The notes under the pieces were generated by a model, which ran no database searches, was not told the DNA's origin, and worked only from the letters and a program-made list of their open reading frames with translations. Below are positions 46,354-59,100 of a stretch of DNA of 64,000 bases, piece by piece. The stretch covers positions 144,748,091 through 144,812,090 of the forward strand of contig NC_081406.1 in NCBI RefSeq assembly GCF_030272615.1. The letters are read 5' to 3'. The position numbers were made by a program, and so were the translations under genes. This stretch comes from Cryptomeria japonica (taxonomy: Eukaryota; Streptophyta; Pinopsida; Cupressales; Cupressaceae). The number at the start of each line of letters is the position of its first letter. Positions within the stretch are counted from its first letter, which is position 1.

Positions 46354-46672
46354 TGCATTTGTAATGTAGATTCACGCATGTGTGAATTTTGACAACGCTT
46401 TTGTTGGATAGGTTAGCGCATTTGCATCTTAGGTTAACACATTTGTATCTCAGGTTAACGCATATTGCATGCAGGTTAGTGCTTTTGTCTGAAAAATCTG
46501 CACATATGCATTACAGGTTAACGCTTTTGTCCTCTAGGTTAGCACATTTATTGAAGAAATCACGCTTTTGAGTCCATAGAGCATCGCTTTTGTAGTGTAG
46601 GTTAGTGCTTTTTCTCTGTAGGTTAGCGCTTTTGAGGTGAAAGATAGCACATATGTTAGAATAGCGCTTTTA
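46354..46672 (+). repeat. 15-16-copy RCGCTTTTG array with 21-bp period after the H primer-binding site
   Basis: Copies of ACGCTTTTG, GCGCATTTG, ACACATTTG and similar start at about 46354, 46374, 46395, 46415, 46436, 46457, 46478, 46499, 46520, 46541, 46561, 46583, 46604, 46625, 46646 and 46663. Almost every spacing is 20-22 bp, and GGTTA often precedes the motif. The position after the primer-binding site equals that of the 27489-27764 array in E. Confidence 0.9.
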
Positions 46673-47227
46673 TTTGCAACTAACAAAATTTTCTTGCAGG
46701 TTCGAATGTCCAAGAAATTAAAATTTTTGAACTACTAACATGGATTTGCAGGATGGTGTTTAAGGCAACTTTTATGCATTTCCTCACCTAGTTAATTAAA
46801 AGCCTTATTTTGGGAATTAATATATCATGTCTTGCTCATTTAGTCTAACTAAGAGGATAAATTGATAACACGCAACTTGCATTTTTAGTAACTTTTCTAA
46901 AATAGTTGCACGTAGACTTTTAAAAAGGCTAAAATAAACACCATGCTTGTTGGAGAAACATCTCCAAATAGAGGATAGATCACATTGCTATGGAAAGTTA
47001 AAAAGAACACTTATATTTCGTGTCTCAGAAGTGGTAGGTATATGCTCTCCCCTTAATTGGGTGATAAAAAATCCAAACCCACTCTTTTATGCTTTCTTTA
47101 CTTTCAAGCAATTAAATCCTTTAGAGGGCCTACCTTCCCGAGTTGCATTGAGGGGGCCAGTGAGAGGGGAATGACCTAAAGTGGAAATGGGATAAAGCCA
47201 AGTCCTTCCAATCCACTCTAAATAAAT
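46673..47227 (+). other. H leader, no gene seen
   Basis: Untranslated, without supported ORFs. Confidence 0.4.
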
Positions 47228-47258
47228 CATGTTTGTGATGAAAGTTCCAAATAACATG
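47228..47258 (+). repeat. Possible TGTGATGAA hairpin in the H leader
   Basis: CATGTT (47228-47233) pairs with AACATG (47253-47258). The 19-base loop starts TGTGATGAA, the core of the hairpin loops at 13975-14388 in E. It could be chance. Confidence 0.45.
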
Positions 47259-47264
47259 TGCTGA

Positions 47265-47690
47265 TAAGTTCATATCGACACTATGTTTCCCCATAAACCC
47301 TGTGGAGCATAACCTCTATAGACTGGGAACCTTCTGTATTTACAGAGTTGAAAGTGCTACATGTATGGCCACATGACCAGAAGCCTTTACTAAAAACCAC
47401 CTGTACTAGTTGCCAAAATCCTTCTAGTTGTTGGCACAGGAGGTCAGAACTTTGAAGCCGCTCACACACATATAGTTCTTAGTAGAGATATAAAGTTTTC
47501 AATGGGGAGTTTTCATGGAAACTGGTGCTTGGCTGTCTCGTAGAAGTGAGTGTCGAGGGTGAAGCCAATGGGGTCAAGCATTTAAATATCCACTTTGAAT
47601 AGCGTAGCCTCGGTGGAAACCCCATGTGAGATTCAACAACTATTGTCTTAGCTTGCCATAAGACTTGTACTTGCTTGTGCATTTTGTTTA
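47265..47690 (+). other. Conserved leader block of H, counterpart of 26545-26960
   Basis: It contains ATCGACACTATGTTTCCCCA near 47274 and CCCCATGTGAGATTCAACAA near 47620, matching the E block in the same orientation relative to the element. The antisense frame is partly conserved with E. Confidence 0.7.
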
Positions 47691-48518
47691 TTAAACATTG
47701 TGTCTTCTATGTCTGTAACATGTTCCAAATGGTCAAAAATTGAAGAAAATTATCATCTACGAATGAGAAAAAATCCAACAAATTGTTGGAAAAATTGTTC
47801 AAAAGGATAATACAAAGGCTTTCCAATATTTGAAACACCAGATCAGACTAAAGTGTCAAAACATCAGTATCGAAATAATTCTTGAAGTAGATTTGTCTCT
47901 AAACCATCATGTATTTTCAAACTAGCTCAACAACTGGGTCACTAATCCAACAAGTTATTCCCAAGAGGTTTCTACAAGCATAAACATTCATCAAGATATT
48001 GATTCAAACATCTTAACTGAAAAAAAATCAACATCATTGTCAAGTCTCTCATCAGGATAATCAAATCCTCTATCATGAAGCTTGATCAATCTATACTAGG
48101 TTCATAATCTTGGATATATCTTTCCTATTTTGAACCTAGGTTATATCAAAATTAGAATTGCACTAACATTGGAATCAAACAAATTTGTAAATTGTCAGAT
48201 GCTTATATGACTTTTAAGTATCACCTTAAGAAAAGAAAACCCAGTTATAAAGCTACTCAGAAAAGAATAAGATTCTTGTATATCAATCGCAAGATCTTAT
48301 TAAAACATAGGACATTCCTACACTGTTTCGTCACTACTTACGTGGCTATGCTACAAAGTTTGATGGAGAAATTTTTCAAGGATGTGCTTTTCAACAAAGA
48401 GACGCTTTATCAGAACGAACAAACAATAGCGGTAAAATCAATAAAGTATATCTTCCTAAACCAATAATCACCTATTGACTTTGTCATTTGGAAATTTCAA
48501 TTTTTTTGAAACAATCAC
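47691..48518 (+). other. H leader, distal part, no gene supported
   Basis: A lysine/leucine-rich ORF at 48192-48467 has no recognised family and no counterpart seen in E. Confidence 0.4.
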
Positions 48519-50128
48519 ATGCCAATTTGGACTAGAGCTCAATACGAACAATTAAGAAAACAACAAATGGAGGAAGAAGATAATCCTACATTCCAAACTT
48601 TTGGGTTTACCTCTGTTGATGAAGAAGTAGTCAATAGCACCATTAGAGACCTTGAGAAAGATTTCAAATTTGATAGGCTAATGAAAAAATTGTTGGCAAA
48701 GCAAAAAGAGAAATGTCTCTTGATGATGGCAAAATCTGGAGCTAAACTACCACAAGACTTTAACATAGAAAGCTTACCTTATGCGTCTTATGGAATTTTC
48801 TCACGATGAAACTTACCTTATGCGTCTTTTTCCTAGGAGTTTAAATGGACAATCAATGGAGTGGTTTTCAAGATTACCATCCAGAATCAAATCTTTTGAA
48901 GAACTTGTGAATAGATTTATTTCACAATACTCCTATAATATAAGAAATGAGATAACAATGTTGGATTTATGCAATGTTAAGCAAAAGAATGGCAAATCTT
49001 TTTTGATCTTCCTACAATGATGGAAACACATGTTTAATTGGTATCCCCGAGATGTACCTGATCAAGAAAAATGGACATATTCATTGATAATCTTATCAGT
49101 GAAATGAGTTATCGACTAAGAATGCAATTTCCTCCCTCTTTTGCCAAAATGATCGAGAATGGTCTGAAAATAGAGAATGCGATGGTAAAGAAAGGAGAGC
49201 TAAAACTTTACAATAATTCCTACAACAACAACAATGACAAACCCAAGTTCTGGTCAAAGAATAGGAATTTCAGCAATGGAGGAAATGACAATAATAGTGC
49301 TACAAAACATGAACAACCAATCTTTAATCTATCAAGTCAAATCCCAAGCAATAACAATCCAGAAAACAATAAAGCCAAGTCCTTCTTCTCCAATCCTCGG
49401 AGGAAATTCACAAACATTGGAGAACCTTTGGAATCAGCTCTAAAAACTCTACTTGCCAACAAATTGATTGTTTTACCAGAAGAAAGAAGTTATGAACCAC
49501 TAGTCAGGCCAAATTGGTGGAATGACAATCATTTTTGCAATTACCATCGGAATAAAGGACACCAAACAAATGATTGTCAGAGATTGAAACACCTTATCCA
49601 AGATCTAATTGATAATGGAACCATCACAGTGGATAGCCATAAGACAAATGAATCACACCTAGCTTTCAAAACTCCACTTCCAAATTATGACAAAGGTGAA
49701 CCATCCCAATTAAAAGATGACAAAGGAAAAGCCAAAGTGAATTACACTTATACATATGATGATGTGGTAAATGTTATCATTGTTAAAGATAATCCACATT
49801 TAGAGCCAATCAATGTTATTACGAGAAGCAAAGCAAAGGTTACCTTTCCAGGTATAACAAAAGACCCAACATCCACTTCACAACAATACAATTTAGTAGA
49901 GCAATTACAAACAATACCCGCTCAAATATCAATTCTGGAGCTTCTCAAGGTTTCACCTATGCATAAGGAAATTTTGGAGAAGGCTTTAGTGGAAACAACA
50001 GTTTTAAAAGATTTGGATATAGATCAGTTCCAAAACATGGTAGGACACCTTATAGCTCCTCATTGCTTATCATTTTCTAAAAATGATGATGCATCTTTGC
50101 AACATCCTCACAATCCTCAGAAAATGCA
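48519..50128 (+). pseudogene. gag: Element H gag (internally deleted)
   Basis: The ATG at 48519 opens Gag. Residues about 55-85 (MMAKSGAKLPQDFNIES) match E gag (MMAQSGAKIPHNFDMSQ). The central Tyr/Pro-rich part present in E is missing. A 17-bp direct repeat, CTTACCTTATGCGTCTT, at 48773-48789 and 48812-48828 marks the junction. The gag domain then follows as TYLMRLFPRSLNGQSMEWF, with a TGA at 49018, a frameshift near 49060, and the Cys/His finger CNYHRNKGHQTNDC near 49540. It is not functional. Confidence 0.85.
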
Positions 50129-50857
50129 GTGGACCTGAAAAAGAAAATAACCATCAAGGCCTATGATGAAGCAGAACGTTCTTCTAAAGGAACTGTTGTG
50201 CTACCAATAAAAATAGGACCTGTGGAAAGGAATACATTGTGTCAGGTTTTAGATTTGAACCTCTCTTACAACATTCTTCTAAGAAGACCATGGATTCACA
50301 AGATGCAAGCAGTTCCTTCTACATATCATCAATGTGTAAAATTTCATCATGAAGGACAAGAGATCATTATAATTGCAGATTCTAGTCAATATTGCAATAA
50401 TTTGAAGCCAACACAAGATACAATAGTTCCACATAACAGAGAATGAATATATCCTACTGAAGAAATTCAAGAAAAGTTATGGGAAACTTTTGAGGAAAAG
50501 CTCAAATTAAATGATGAAGGAATGGGAAAATATTCTTTGCATAATTTTCCACTTTCCCCTAAGTCATATGGAAAGCCTACATATATTCAATCAAAGACAT
50601 CAGAAAAATCAAAACATATGTTTAAAGGAACATTTTTTAGTGCTGGAACTCTTGAAGAAGAAAATGAAGACAAAGACATTCTTGGTTGGTTGTACAGGGA
50701 TGAAGATAAAACTATAGCAATAACAACAAAAGTCAATATTCCCATAAAACAATATGCCAAAGGCTATGAAATCATAAAAAAAATGGGATATGAAGGAAAA
50801 GGACCAATTGGTAAGCGACATCAAGGTATTTCAAAACCTATTTATCCACACTTGTAA
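50129..50857 (+). pseudogene. pro: Element H protease remnant and G-patch
   Basis: ITIKAYDEAERSSKGTVVLP matches the body of the E protease. The segment with the catalytic Asp (IDGGAGLN in E) has been deleted at about 50128, so the protease is dead. A stop at 50444 precedes a G-patch-like block, QYAKGYEIIKKMGYEGKGPI (about 50748-50808), in the same place as in E. Confidence 0.82.
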
Positions 50858-52240
50858 TCCAAAGAAGATAAATCCGGGCTTGGATATCTAAAATCCAATC
50901 AAAAGAAACATAATCATCAACAACAAAATTGGAAAAAGAAATGAGTCTCTAAAGAAGAAAATTGGCAAGAAAAGCTACATCAAGAGGCTTTAATAGTAAA
51001 CAATAAACAAAAGGAGCAAGAAGAACATGAAAATAAAGACAAGGAGATTACCATCAAGGGTAAAGAAAAATCTTGTCAACAAGTTCTGGAAATACAAAAA
51101 AAGGTAAAATCTGAACAAGATATTCTAGAAGCAGCAACAATAGAGATGACAGAAATCAAGGAACTCTTTGCACCATACAACATTCCTGTATGGTATAGTG
51201 GAGTAGTCCTAGATCATGATTCAGAGACAAATTCAAATGAGTATTAATGGGTTCCAGATGTCTTATCTACTACATCAAGTAAGGAACATAATGAAGACCA
51301 AGAAGCTATCACGAAAGAAGACTTGTTTATTACAAAATAAAAGATGGAGTTAGAAAGAAGGCAAGAAAAACTTAGAATTCAAAGAAAAGAGGCATATGCA
51401 AAAAGGAAAGGGAATGACAAAGATAAAGAAGTAATGCCACAATAAGTACAAACAAGGATAGATCAAGCATCTAGAAATATAATATTTTCATCAAAAGAGG
51501 AACATGTATCTAGATGTGGCAGAACCATAGAAGAATTAAGAGATAGTCAAGTTGGATTGACTATTAGTCCAGAAGAAGCTGAGTTTGAAAGGAGAGAAAC
51601 TCTAGCAAAATAATCCTCTTAATTATGTACACAAGTATATAAACTCCAAAATGCAAATGAGGTCAATCAAGAAGGAATTTGCAGTATTAAAGATGTGTGT
51701 GTTGATATAATCCATTCATTTAAGGGACAAACGTCAGTTGAAGAACCACTTGAGTGTGAACTACAAAATACTAATACTGATTCTCTTAGAACTAATTGGG
51801 AGACTCTTGGGAAAGACAATTCTCAAAAACATTTGATCTATGACAATACCTATTCTATGCCAAATTATGATCATTATCTCATGAACGTTGAAGCACCTAA
51901 TGATGACAGTGATTATGATTTACCCCTTCTTCATCCCGAACTAATTGATTGGGATAATTTAGACAACCCTGAACTGAATATCTTTTCCAATGATCATGAC
52001 TTAGCTGTGTACCTTAATGTTGTCGAACCCATCACACCTAAGATATCTTCCATTGTAGAATCAAGTAATGTTTCTTGTAGTAGGAAGAATGCCAAACTTT
52101 CCAGTCGCAAAAGAGAAATAAAACAAGGAAAGAGACCTATTGTTGAAAACCATTTCATGGCAACACTAAAACAATCAAAAGAGAAAATAAAGGATATATC
52201 TGATGGTGAGAACCTCTTTGAGGCACCATAAGATGGAAAG
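50858..52240 (+). pseudogene. Element H protease-RT linker
   Basis: Lys/Glu-rich, poorly conserved and broken by several stops. The part at 51695-52231 is open and includes an acidic segment (DDSDYDLPLLHPELIDWDN) equivalent to the E linker near 21720. Confidence 0.6.
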
Positions 52241-52942
52241 TTTGACATTCTTCCTACATATTTTCAGGAGAGATTTGCTATCCTGATAGAACCAACAGAA
52301 GCAGTAAACATTGGTACATCAAAGGATCCTAAAATACTTCATTATGCTGCCTCATTATCAGAAGAAGAGAGGAAAGAATACATGGAATTCTTTAAGCAAA
52401 GACAAATAAATTTTGTTTGGTCCTATGTAGAAATGCTAGGACTTAATCCAAACCTTATCATGCTTTATCTTAATGTGGATTTAAAAGCAAAACGAGCTAA
52501 GCAAAAGCTAAGAAAGATACATCCACACATTGCTCTTCTTGTAAAAACCGAGTTGAAGAAACTATTAGAAGTGGGTTTTATAAGACCTGTTGCTTATCCA
52601 AAATGGGTTTCAAGTATTGTACCAGTGTCAAAACCAGATAAAATCATAAGAGTCTATACAAATTTCAAAGATCTAAATAAAGCATGTCCAAAAGATGATT
52701 TTCCGCTATCAAACATTGATATAATAGTGGACTTGTCAGTAGGGCAAGAGATGTTTTCATTAATGGATGTCTTCTTAGGATATAATCAAATAAGAATCGC
52801 ACCTGAAGATCAAGAAAAGACAACTTTCACCTGTGAATGGGGAACGTATTGCTGGAATGTTATGCCATTTGGGCTTAAGAATGCAGGAGCAACTTATCAA
52901 AGGGCTATGAAGACAATTTTCCATGATATGATGCATACATTT
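52241..52942 (+). pseudogene. pol: Element H reverse transcriptase, first half
   Basis: RT blocks GFIRPVAYPKWVSSIVPVSK, DLNKACPKDDFPLSNIDII, LMDVFLGYNQI and MPFGLKNAGATYQRAM lead to HDMMHTF at 52942, where I is inserted. The second half starts at 61019 with the repeated CATTT. Confidence 0.9.
52938..52942. repeat. Target-site duplication of element I (left)
   Basis: CATTT, repeated at 61019-61023. Removing I restores the H RT reading frame from HTF into MEDYVDD. Confidence 0.95.
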
Positions 52943-54143
52943 TGTTACTACTTACTAAGATTGCCATTAGTCTTATGTTCAAAGTTATTCTATATATTCT
53001 AGTCGGTTACTTCTATCAAATCATTCAGTTGGTAAGCACAGTGCAGTCAGTTAAAGAAGCAAGTAGTCTTAGAGAGTAGTATACACCAAACACTCTATCG
53101 AGTAACACTCTATGTCTATCGAGCAGCAAGAATGGTATACTGAGTGAACACACACCGAGTGAAACGTGTTACCAGATTCACTGAACCTGGACATATATGG
53201 GAAACATGTTACAAAGATTGAGGAACAAGTAACCATTATCACATTGGAAATTGCACTTAAATATTGTGTATGATTTTGAGGTCATCTAACCAATGAAATA
53301 TTTTGCATGGTTATTCATTCGATAAATCATGTTTGTAAGATCGAAGAAATGAATCAGATCACCGACATAAGAGATCTATTTATATAGCATGGATTGAGAT
53401 CAGATATATACATGTAGAGACAGAGTGAGAGACACAAAGGTGTATGAAGTAAGACATGTGTGATACATAGGAAAGCACGAAGTGTTATGACTATTACAGA
53501 GACACAGAGGTCACCAAGAAGGATTTCAGAGAACAGTCAAAGAACAGAGTAAACAGAAGGGTTTACTGAGTTACTTTATGGGTTACCGAGGTATGCTATA
53601 AGCAAGGTAATCTTATTTTGAGCACATAGAATCTGCTATAACATTCCAGATGTAAAGTTGCAGATATTTGTAATGATTTATTGTAATATTTTGAAGTTGT
53701 AAGAGAAACCTTTAATAGGGTAAAAGACTCTAACTAAGCCTATAAATTGTAAAGCCTCTAACCAGGTACAACATTTAGAATAAGTGTTGTAAAATCCTTT
53801 AGCAAAGTAGATCTAACAGATCTTGATACTCCTAATAGGGTAAGCTATCAGAAATAGCTAAACATGTAGCTCTAACCAAGCAACCTTTATTATTGCAGTA
53901 GTGAAGTTGTGGGTGTCATCCCCACCATAGTTTTTCTCTCTAACCAAGAGTTTCTGCGTAACCAAAATGTATGTGTTATGGAGTGAATCATGTATTATTG
54001 TTATTTATTTGTTTTAGCATTATATTATGTTACTGCACTATTCAGTTTATGCTTAACAGTAAAGTTATTGCTGAAGAAAAGTTTTGAAGTACTGATTCAC
54101 CCCTCCCCTCTCAGTACATTAGCTTTCCATATTGGGCCTAACA
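52943..54143 (+). repeat. Element I 5' LTR
   Basis: It starts TGTTACTACTTACT and ends GGGCCTAACA. It is a direct repeat of 59818-61018 of equal length, with a few percent substitutions by eye. Confidence 0.95.
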
Positions 54144-54157
54144 ATTGGTATCAGAGC
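54144..54157 (+). other. Element I primer-binding site (tRNA-iMet)
   Basis: ATTGGTATCAGAGC directly follows the LTR, the standard copia priming site. Confidence 0.92.
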
Positions 54158-54171
54158 ATCAATCTTGGAAA

Positions 54172-55558
54172 ATGGTTTAACTGCCTAAAGAGAAAGATCT
54201 TATCAAAGGAAGGCTATAAACAATCTTGGAGAATTTTATATCTGCAAGTAGAGTTGGATCATGCTAATCAAGTGATTGCAGACATGCAAAGACAAATGCA
54301 AAAATCATTAAAAGTGAGAAGAAGATTATCTAATGATTTGCAGGACTCTCAAGAGTTAGTGGAAAAAATTGAGACATCATCTGAGAATAATATGTCTGAA
54401 GAGACTGAAGAAATGATTGAAGTGTTGAAAGAAAAGAATAAAGAACTGACTGATCAACTAAAAGCAATGAAAAGAGAACATGAGCATTTCAGCACACAGA
54501 TGATTGAAAATCTTGATGCATTGAGGACAACCGAGGATAAAGTAAGAGATCTAGAAAGAGAGAAACAACAACTTGAAGCATTAGTATCGGAAAAGAATGA
54601 TGAAATCATAAGATTGACTGGGATTCAACAAAATCTGTCAGATCAACTAGGTTATGCACATCATGAAGCAAATCTGAAAGATGATGAGAATCAAGCATTG
54701 AAACTTGAAGTATCAAGGTTGACCTATGAACTTGAAATAGAAAAGAAATCCAAAGAAACACTGAAGAAGAGTTATGAAGCATCAAAGATGTTGGATGAGC
54801 AACTGAATACAAGAAGACCCAACAAAGATGTAGGACTCGGTTACAAAGGAAAAGATTCTACCAAGAAGGGAATTCATACTACCGAGAGAGGAGAATCATC
54901 AAAGCAAGATGGAAACAAGAAGAACATCAAAAGAAAGAAGCCTATTTGCAACTACTATGGAAATCAAGGCCATACTACCAACATGTGCCAAATTAGAAAA
55001 GGTAAGCAACCAAATGTCACTAAATCCAATGGTTATTGTTACAATTGCAATAAATATGGTCATACATTTAACTAATGTAGGATAAAGTCTGCTAGCAATT
55101 ATAAGACAACAAAATTCAAAGGGTTTTGTAAAAACTACAATAGATATGGACACAGTACCGAGAAGTGTTGGTTTAAGCAAAAGAACAATATGTGGTCTGC
55201 ACACCGAGCAAATACTGGAAGCTACCGAACTAACAGAGAACTTAACTAACAGTATTCTATAGTACCATGGGATTACAATACAAGGATATGGTGTGAATGT
55301 TGTGGAAGATATGGACATATAAGTGCCAACTGCTTTATAAGGTTTGGAATGAACAACTGAAGATCATGGAGAAATCCTGGTATGGCATGTTTTCATTGTC
55401 ACAAAGTTGGACACTTGGCTGGAGATTGCAGAGATCAACCTAGATGAGACATTGAAGAAATAAAAGACAAATTATAGATGATTTGGAAAAAGAAGGAAAT
55501 TGTTTCAAATGAAGAAAGCACCTTACCTACCGAGTTAGGTGCACCTATTCCAAATTAA
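54172..55558 (+). pseudogene. Element I ORF1: coiled-coil protein with five zinc knuckles
   Basis: An ATG at 54172 begins MV-stop-LPKEKDLIKGRL, and the main frame takes over after a frameshift near 54230. Residues encoded by about 54250-54800 form a long coiled coil rich in Glu, Lys, Leu and Gln. A basic linker follows, then five Cys-His knuckles: CNYYGNQGHTTNMC (about 54952), CYNCNKYGHTFN-stop-C (55037-55079), CKNYNRYGHSTEKC (about 55128), CECCGRYGHISANC (about 55291) and CFHCHKVGHLAGDC (about 55385). The first and third have lost one Cys to Tyr. Knuckles of this type bind RNA in Gag proteins, so this is probably a Gag-like packaging protein. No capsid domain was recognised. Confidence 0.72.
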
Positions 55559-56123
55559 TCGATAAAGGTATGAAGGGACTGCACTCTCTCAAGATCAAAT
55601 CTTAACAGTCCTACTTTATTATGTACTTAATTCAAAATCTACATAACTAAGATGTATTAGTAAGTTTGAAGTTCTATCAAAGTCTTTTGAAAGCACTATA
55701 TAGGAAACCTATCAAGTCGGTAACTACAGGAAGCCTGTCTTATCGGTAAATGAAGGAAATCTGGCTACTCGGTTATAGAAAAAAAAGGAGAGTAAATTGG
55801 TTTAGTGGAACCAAGTGCATTTACTATTTTAACCTAACCTGCACAGAGCCCGATAAGGTATATTGTGTACTTAAAGCATTTACGCAGTCATTTTTTACTT
55901 ACCAAGTTTTCAAGAGAGCAGAGCAAAGCGAATCTAAGGTGATCAAACCTCCTCCAAAGTGAAATTCAAGGTATTTAGATCAATCTCAACGCATTGTTAA
56001 GATGGTTTACTGATCATATTTGTTGAATATTTCTGTTTCATATTTGTTAAGAGGAAAAGCATTTGTCATTTGAAAGTTTTCAAACCCTAAGGATCTTTTG
56101 ATAAATTCTATCTCAAATCTACA
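55559..56123 (+). other. Spacer between ORF1 and ORF2 of element I
   Basis: No supported gene; AT-rich untranslated sequence. Confidence 0.5.
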
Positions 56124-59100
56124 ATGGCACCAAAGATCCAAGAACCCGTTGTTGTTAAGAATGTTGAAAAGCCCTCACTAAAATACTCTCTAACTCCCAA
56201 AGTAGCATCAAAACTGGATGACAAAACTACATTTTCACTCATCCCGAATAGAGTTTTACTAGTTGAGGATGTCAGATTCTTCACCAAATGTTGAGTTGAA
56301 GAACTAGGTCATGTTGAAATTAAAGACACCTATGATGAATTATGCACCGATGGGAAATTAGATAGAAAATATGAGCACATTAAGATAAAGGGATTGACTG
56401 AAGCCCTAACCTATCCCCGTGTTTTCAAACCCCAGTGGGTCAAGTTTGTTTTGAGAAAAGTTCATGATGATTTCATATGGTTAGAGGAGCAACCATTCAA
56501 AATCACCAAGGAAATCATTCATCTGATCACTGGTTACTCTATTTATGATCATGCCCGAGCTCAGAAGATGATATCACAAAAGGAATTGATCACCTTAACT
56601 GGAGTGGAATCTGATTATAGAGGATTGAAACTAAATAATGTAACTGATGCAGAACTAAAGTTTGCTATTAGAGTAATAAGTTATTGTTTCTTCCAATCAG
56701 CAAGGGAAAATAGTGTACCCTGTGTAGCAGTCGACTTAGCATACAAAATTGTGAAAAAGGGAATGAAAATTTATCTTTGTGAAGTATTGCTGAAAAACCT
56801 ATTTGAGAATCCGAACACCATCAGGAAGCCGAAGAAGAACAACTTGGCTAATACACTAAAGTTTGGATCACTGTTATTATGCATGTTTTTTCTAGTTTGA
56901 AAAATTATTTCCATCAGTCGGTAAAGTAGTTTGGGAGCTACACCGACCAATCACCCATCAAATCAATGACTTTATCAAATGTCTAGGTGACAACTTCAAT
57001 GATATTATGGATGATTATTTCAGCAAGTTTCAAGAGAAGATGCATAACAGGTATAGAATTCCACCCCAGCTAGTGGAAAAATACAAAGATGACATTTTTT
57101 TTGAAGTAGACACTGATTAATGTTATGTGAGTGATGTGGAACCAAGAACTCAATCTTTGCCACCTATGGGTTATGAGGTTGACTTTGACATCACACAACA
57201 ATAGATAGATGCCTTTCTTACACTACCAAGGCATGCTATTGAGCTGAGGTATGGAACATATGAAGAAGTGAAAGAGAAAGTAAAGATGAGCATTGTAGTA
57301 CCAAAAGCTACAAGAAAAGCAACAAAGATGATCAAGGCACTATCAGAGAAATTTGGAGAAGGTTCTTCCTCCACACCTATCAAGGGCACACTAGTAATCA
57401 CCGAAGAAGAATTAGAAGCCCAAGAGGCTGCTATTACACTAAGCACTGAGTTGCCTAAAGGGAAAGTTATGAAGAGGAAGAAACAAGACACATCAAAGGC
57501 ATCACCGACTCCCTCATTAAAGTGCCCAATCACAAGAGCATCTGCAGTGTCACCGAGTAAGAAACCAAAGACTGTTGTTGTTTCTAAGGTAACAAAGACT
57601 TACAAGAAATCTACTCGAAGACTCATTTTGGCAAAAGAGTCTAGTGACACCGAATCTGAAGATGCTAACAAATTTCAGATTGTTAAGAGCTAGAAGGTAA
57701 ATGTACATAGTGTTGAAATTTTTTGTGCTAGTCTGAAAGAATATGATGGATTTGGATCATTTAGATATGTAAAATATGAATCCAGATCTAATGATGAAAA
57801 GAGACAAATATAAGAAGCTGTTATTTGCACACTATTGAAATTTCGATTGGCTCCATTGGAATTATCTAAGTCACTTCCAAATGAATTATATTTTCATATT
57901 TATAATAGGTGGAAATATGTAATGGACTCAGAGAAATAGATTAGAGAAAGAAGTCTGGTACATCTCTTTCAAGACATGTCGATAGTTGAAATAAAAGAAC
58001 ATCTGACAACCTACAACACAAAGTTCCTCGTCAACCAAAGAGCCTTAAAATTGATGAATGGTCTGTATATTGAAGTAGAAAATGAGACAAAAGAAAAGTG
58101 GCATGAAATTTTTAGAATCAAGGATGCTGGTGAGCAAGCTACAGTTGAAATTGTTGATGTCACTGAGCAAGATCTTGATGTCACCGAGCAAGACTTTGCT
58201 GACACCATACAAATTGATGAAGACATCTTGGACACCGAGGCACCTAAACAGGAAATGATAGAAGGCAATGCCTATGCAAAAATGGTATCTAGTGAGTTAG
58301 TTTTGGAACAAGTTCAGCCTTATCCTCCGGTCACTCATTCTGCTGCAACCGAGGCCCCTCAGGATAATGAACAAGGTGCAGAGGTTCACAAGTCTACAGA
58401 AGGAGAAGCCACTCCTCAGGCCACCGGGGAATAGACCTCTCAGGATCCTCCTAACACTGAAAAATGTTGCAACTAAGACCCCGAGCAGTGAACCACCTAA
58501 GGACTCAACAAAGGCTAAAGAAACCGACAAAAGTGTTGCCTCCACTGAGCAACCTACTGAGGATCCACAAGCCTCCCAAGCTATTGTATTGGTTAAACCA
58601 GCCAAACCTAAAGGAAAGAAGATGAAAAAGCATAGTTTCAAGGTTGATATATTGAAACCAATAGTGTTGCCCAATGTAGACATATCAAAATTAAAAGGGC
58701 AGGCACTCATTGAATTCGGTGAACTATGCAAAGAAAAGGCCGAATAGGCAAAACAAATGGCCATACAAAAGAAAAAAAAAGTACTTCAAAAGGTAAAGAC
58801 ACTATTATTAGATATGCTACCCACAACTACAATGTCAACAGATGCAGCCATCCATATTCAATTGGATGAACTCCTCAATCAGATAGAGACATCTGGAGTA
58901 GATGCATCTGAATATTTGAGCAAGTTAAAGGACAAAGAGCTCATTGCAAAAATGATTGAAGAGGTACATAAAGCTATTACTATTGGCAAAGTTAAACTTG
59001 TCAAATTTATTGCTAAGTTGTCCCCTCAACTCAAGCACATTCTTTATTTATTTCAGAAACTCTGTACATTCTCTTTATTCATTAAAGATATCAAAAATAA

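Noticed and set aside
46389-46571. Open frame with leucine heptads across the 21-bp array of H
   Set aside because: A 21-bp repeat automatically gives a 7-residue repeat. The equivalent array in E has 19/21-bp spacing that breaks frame, so a protein is unlikely.
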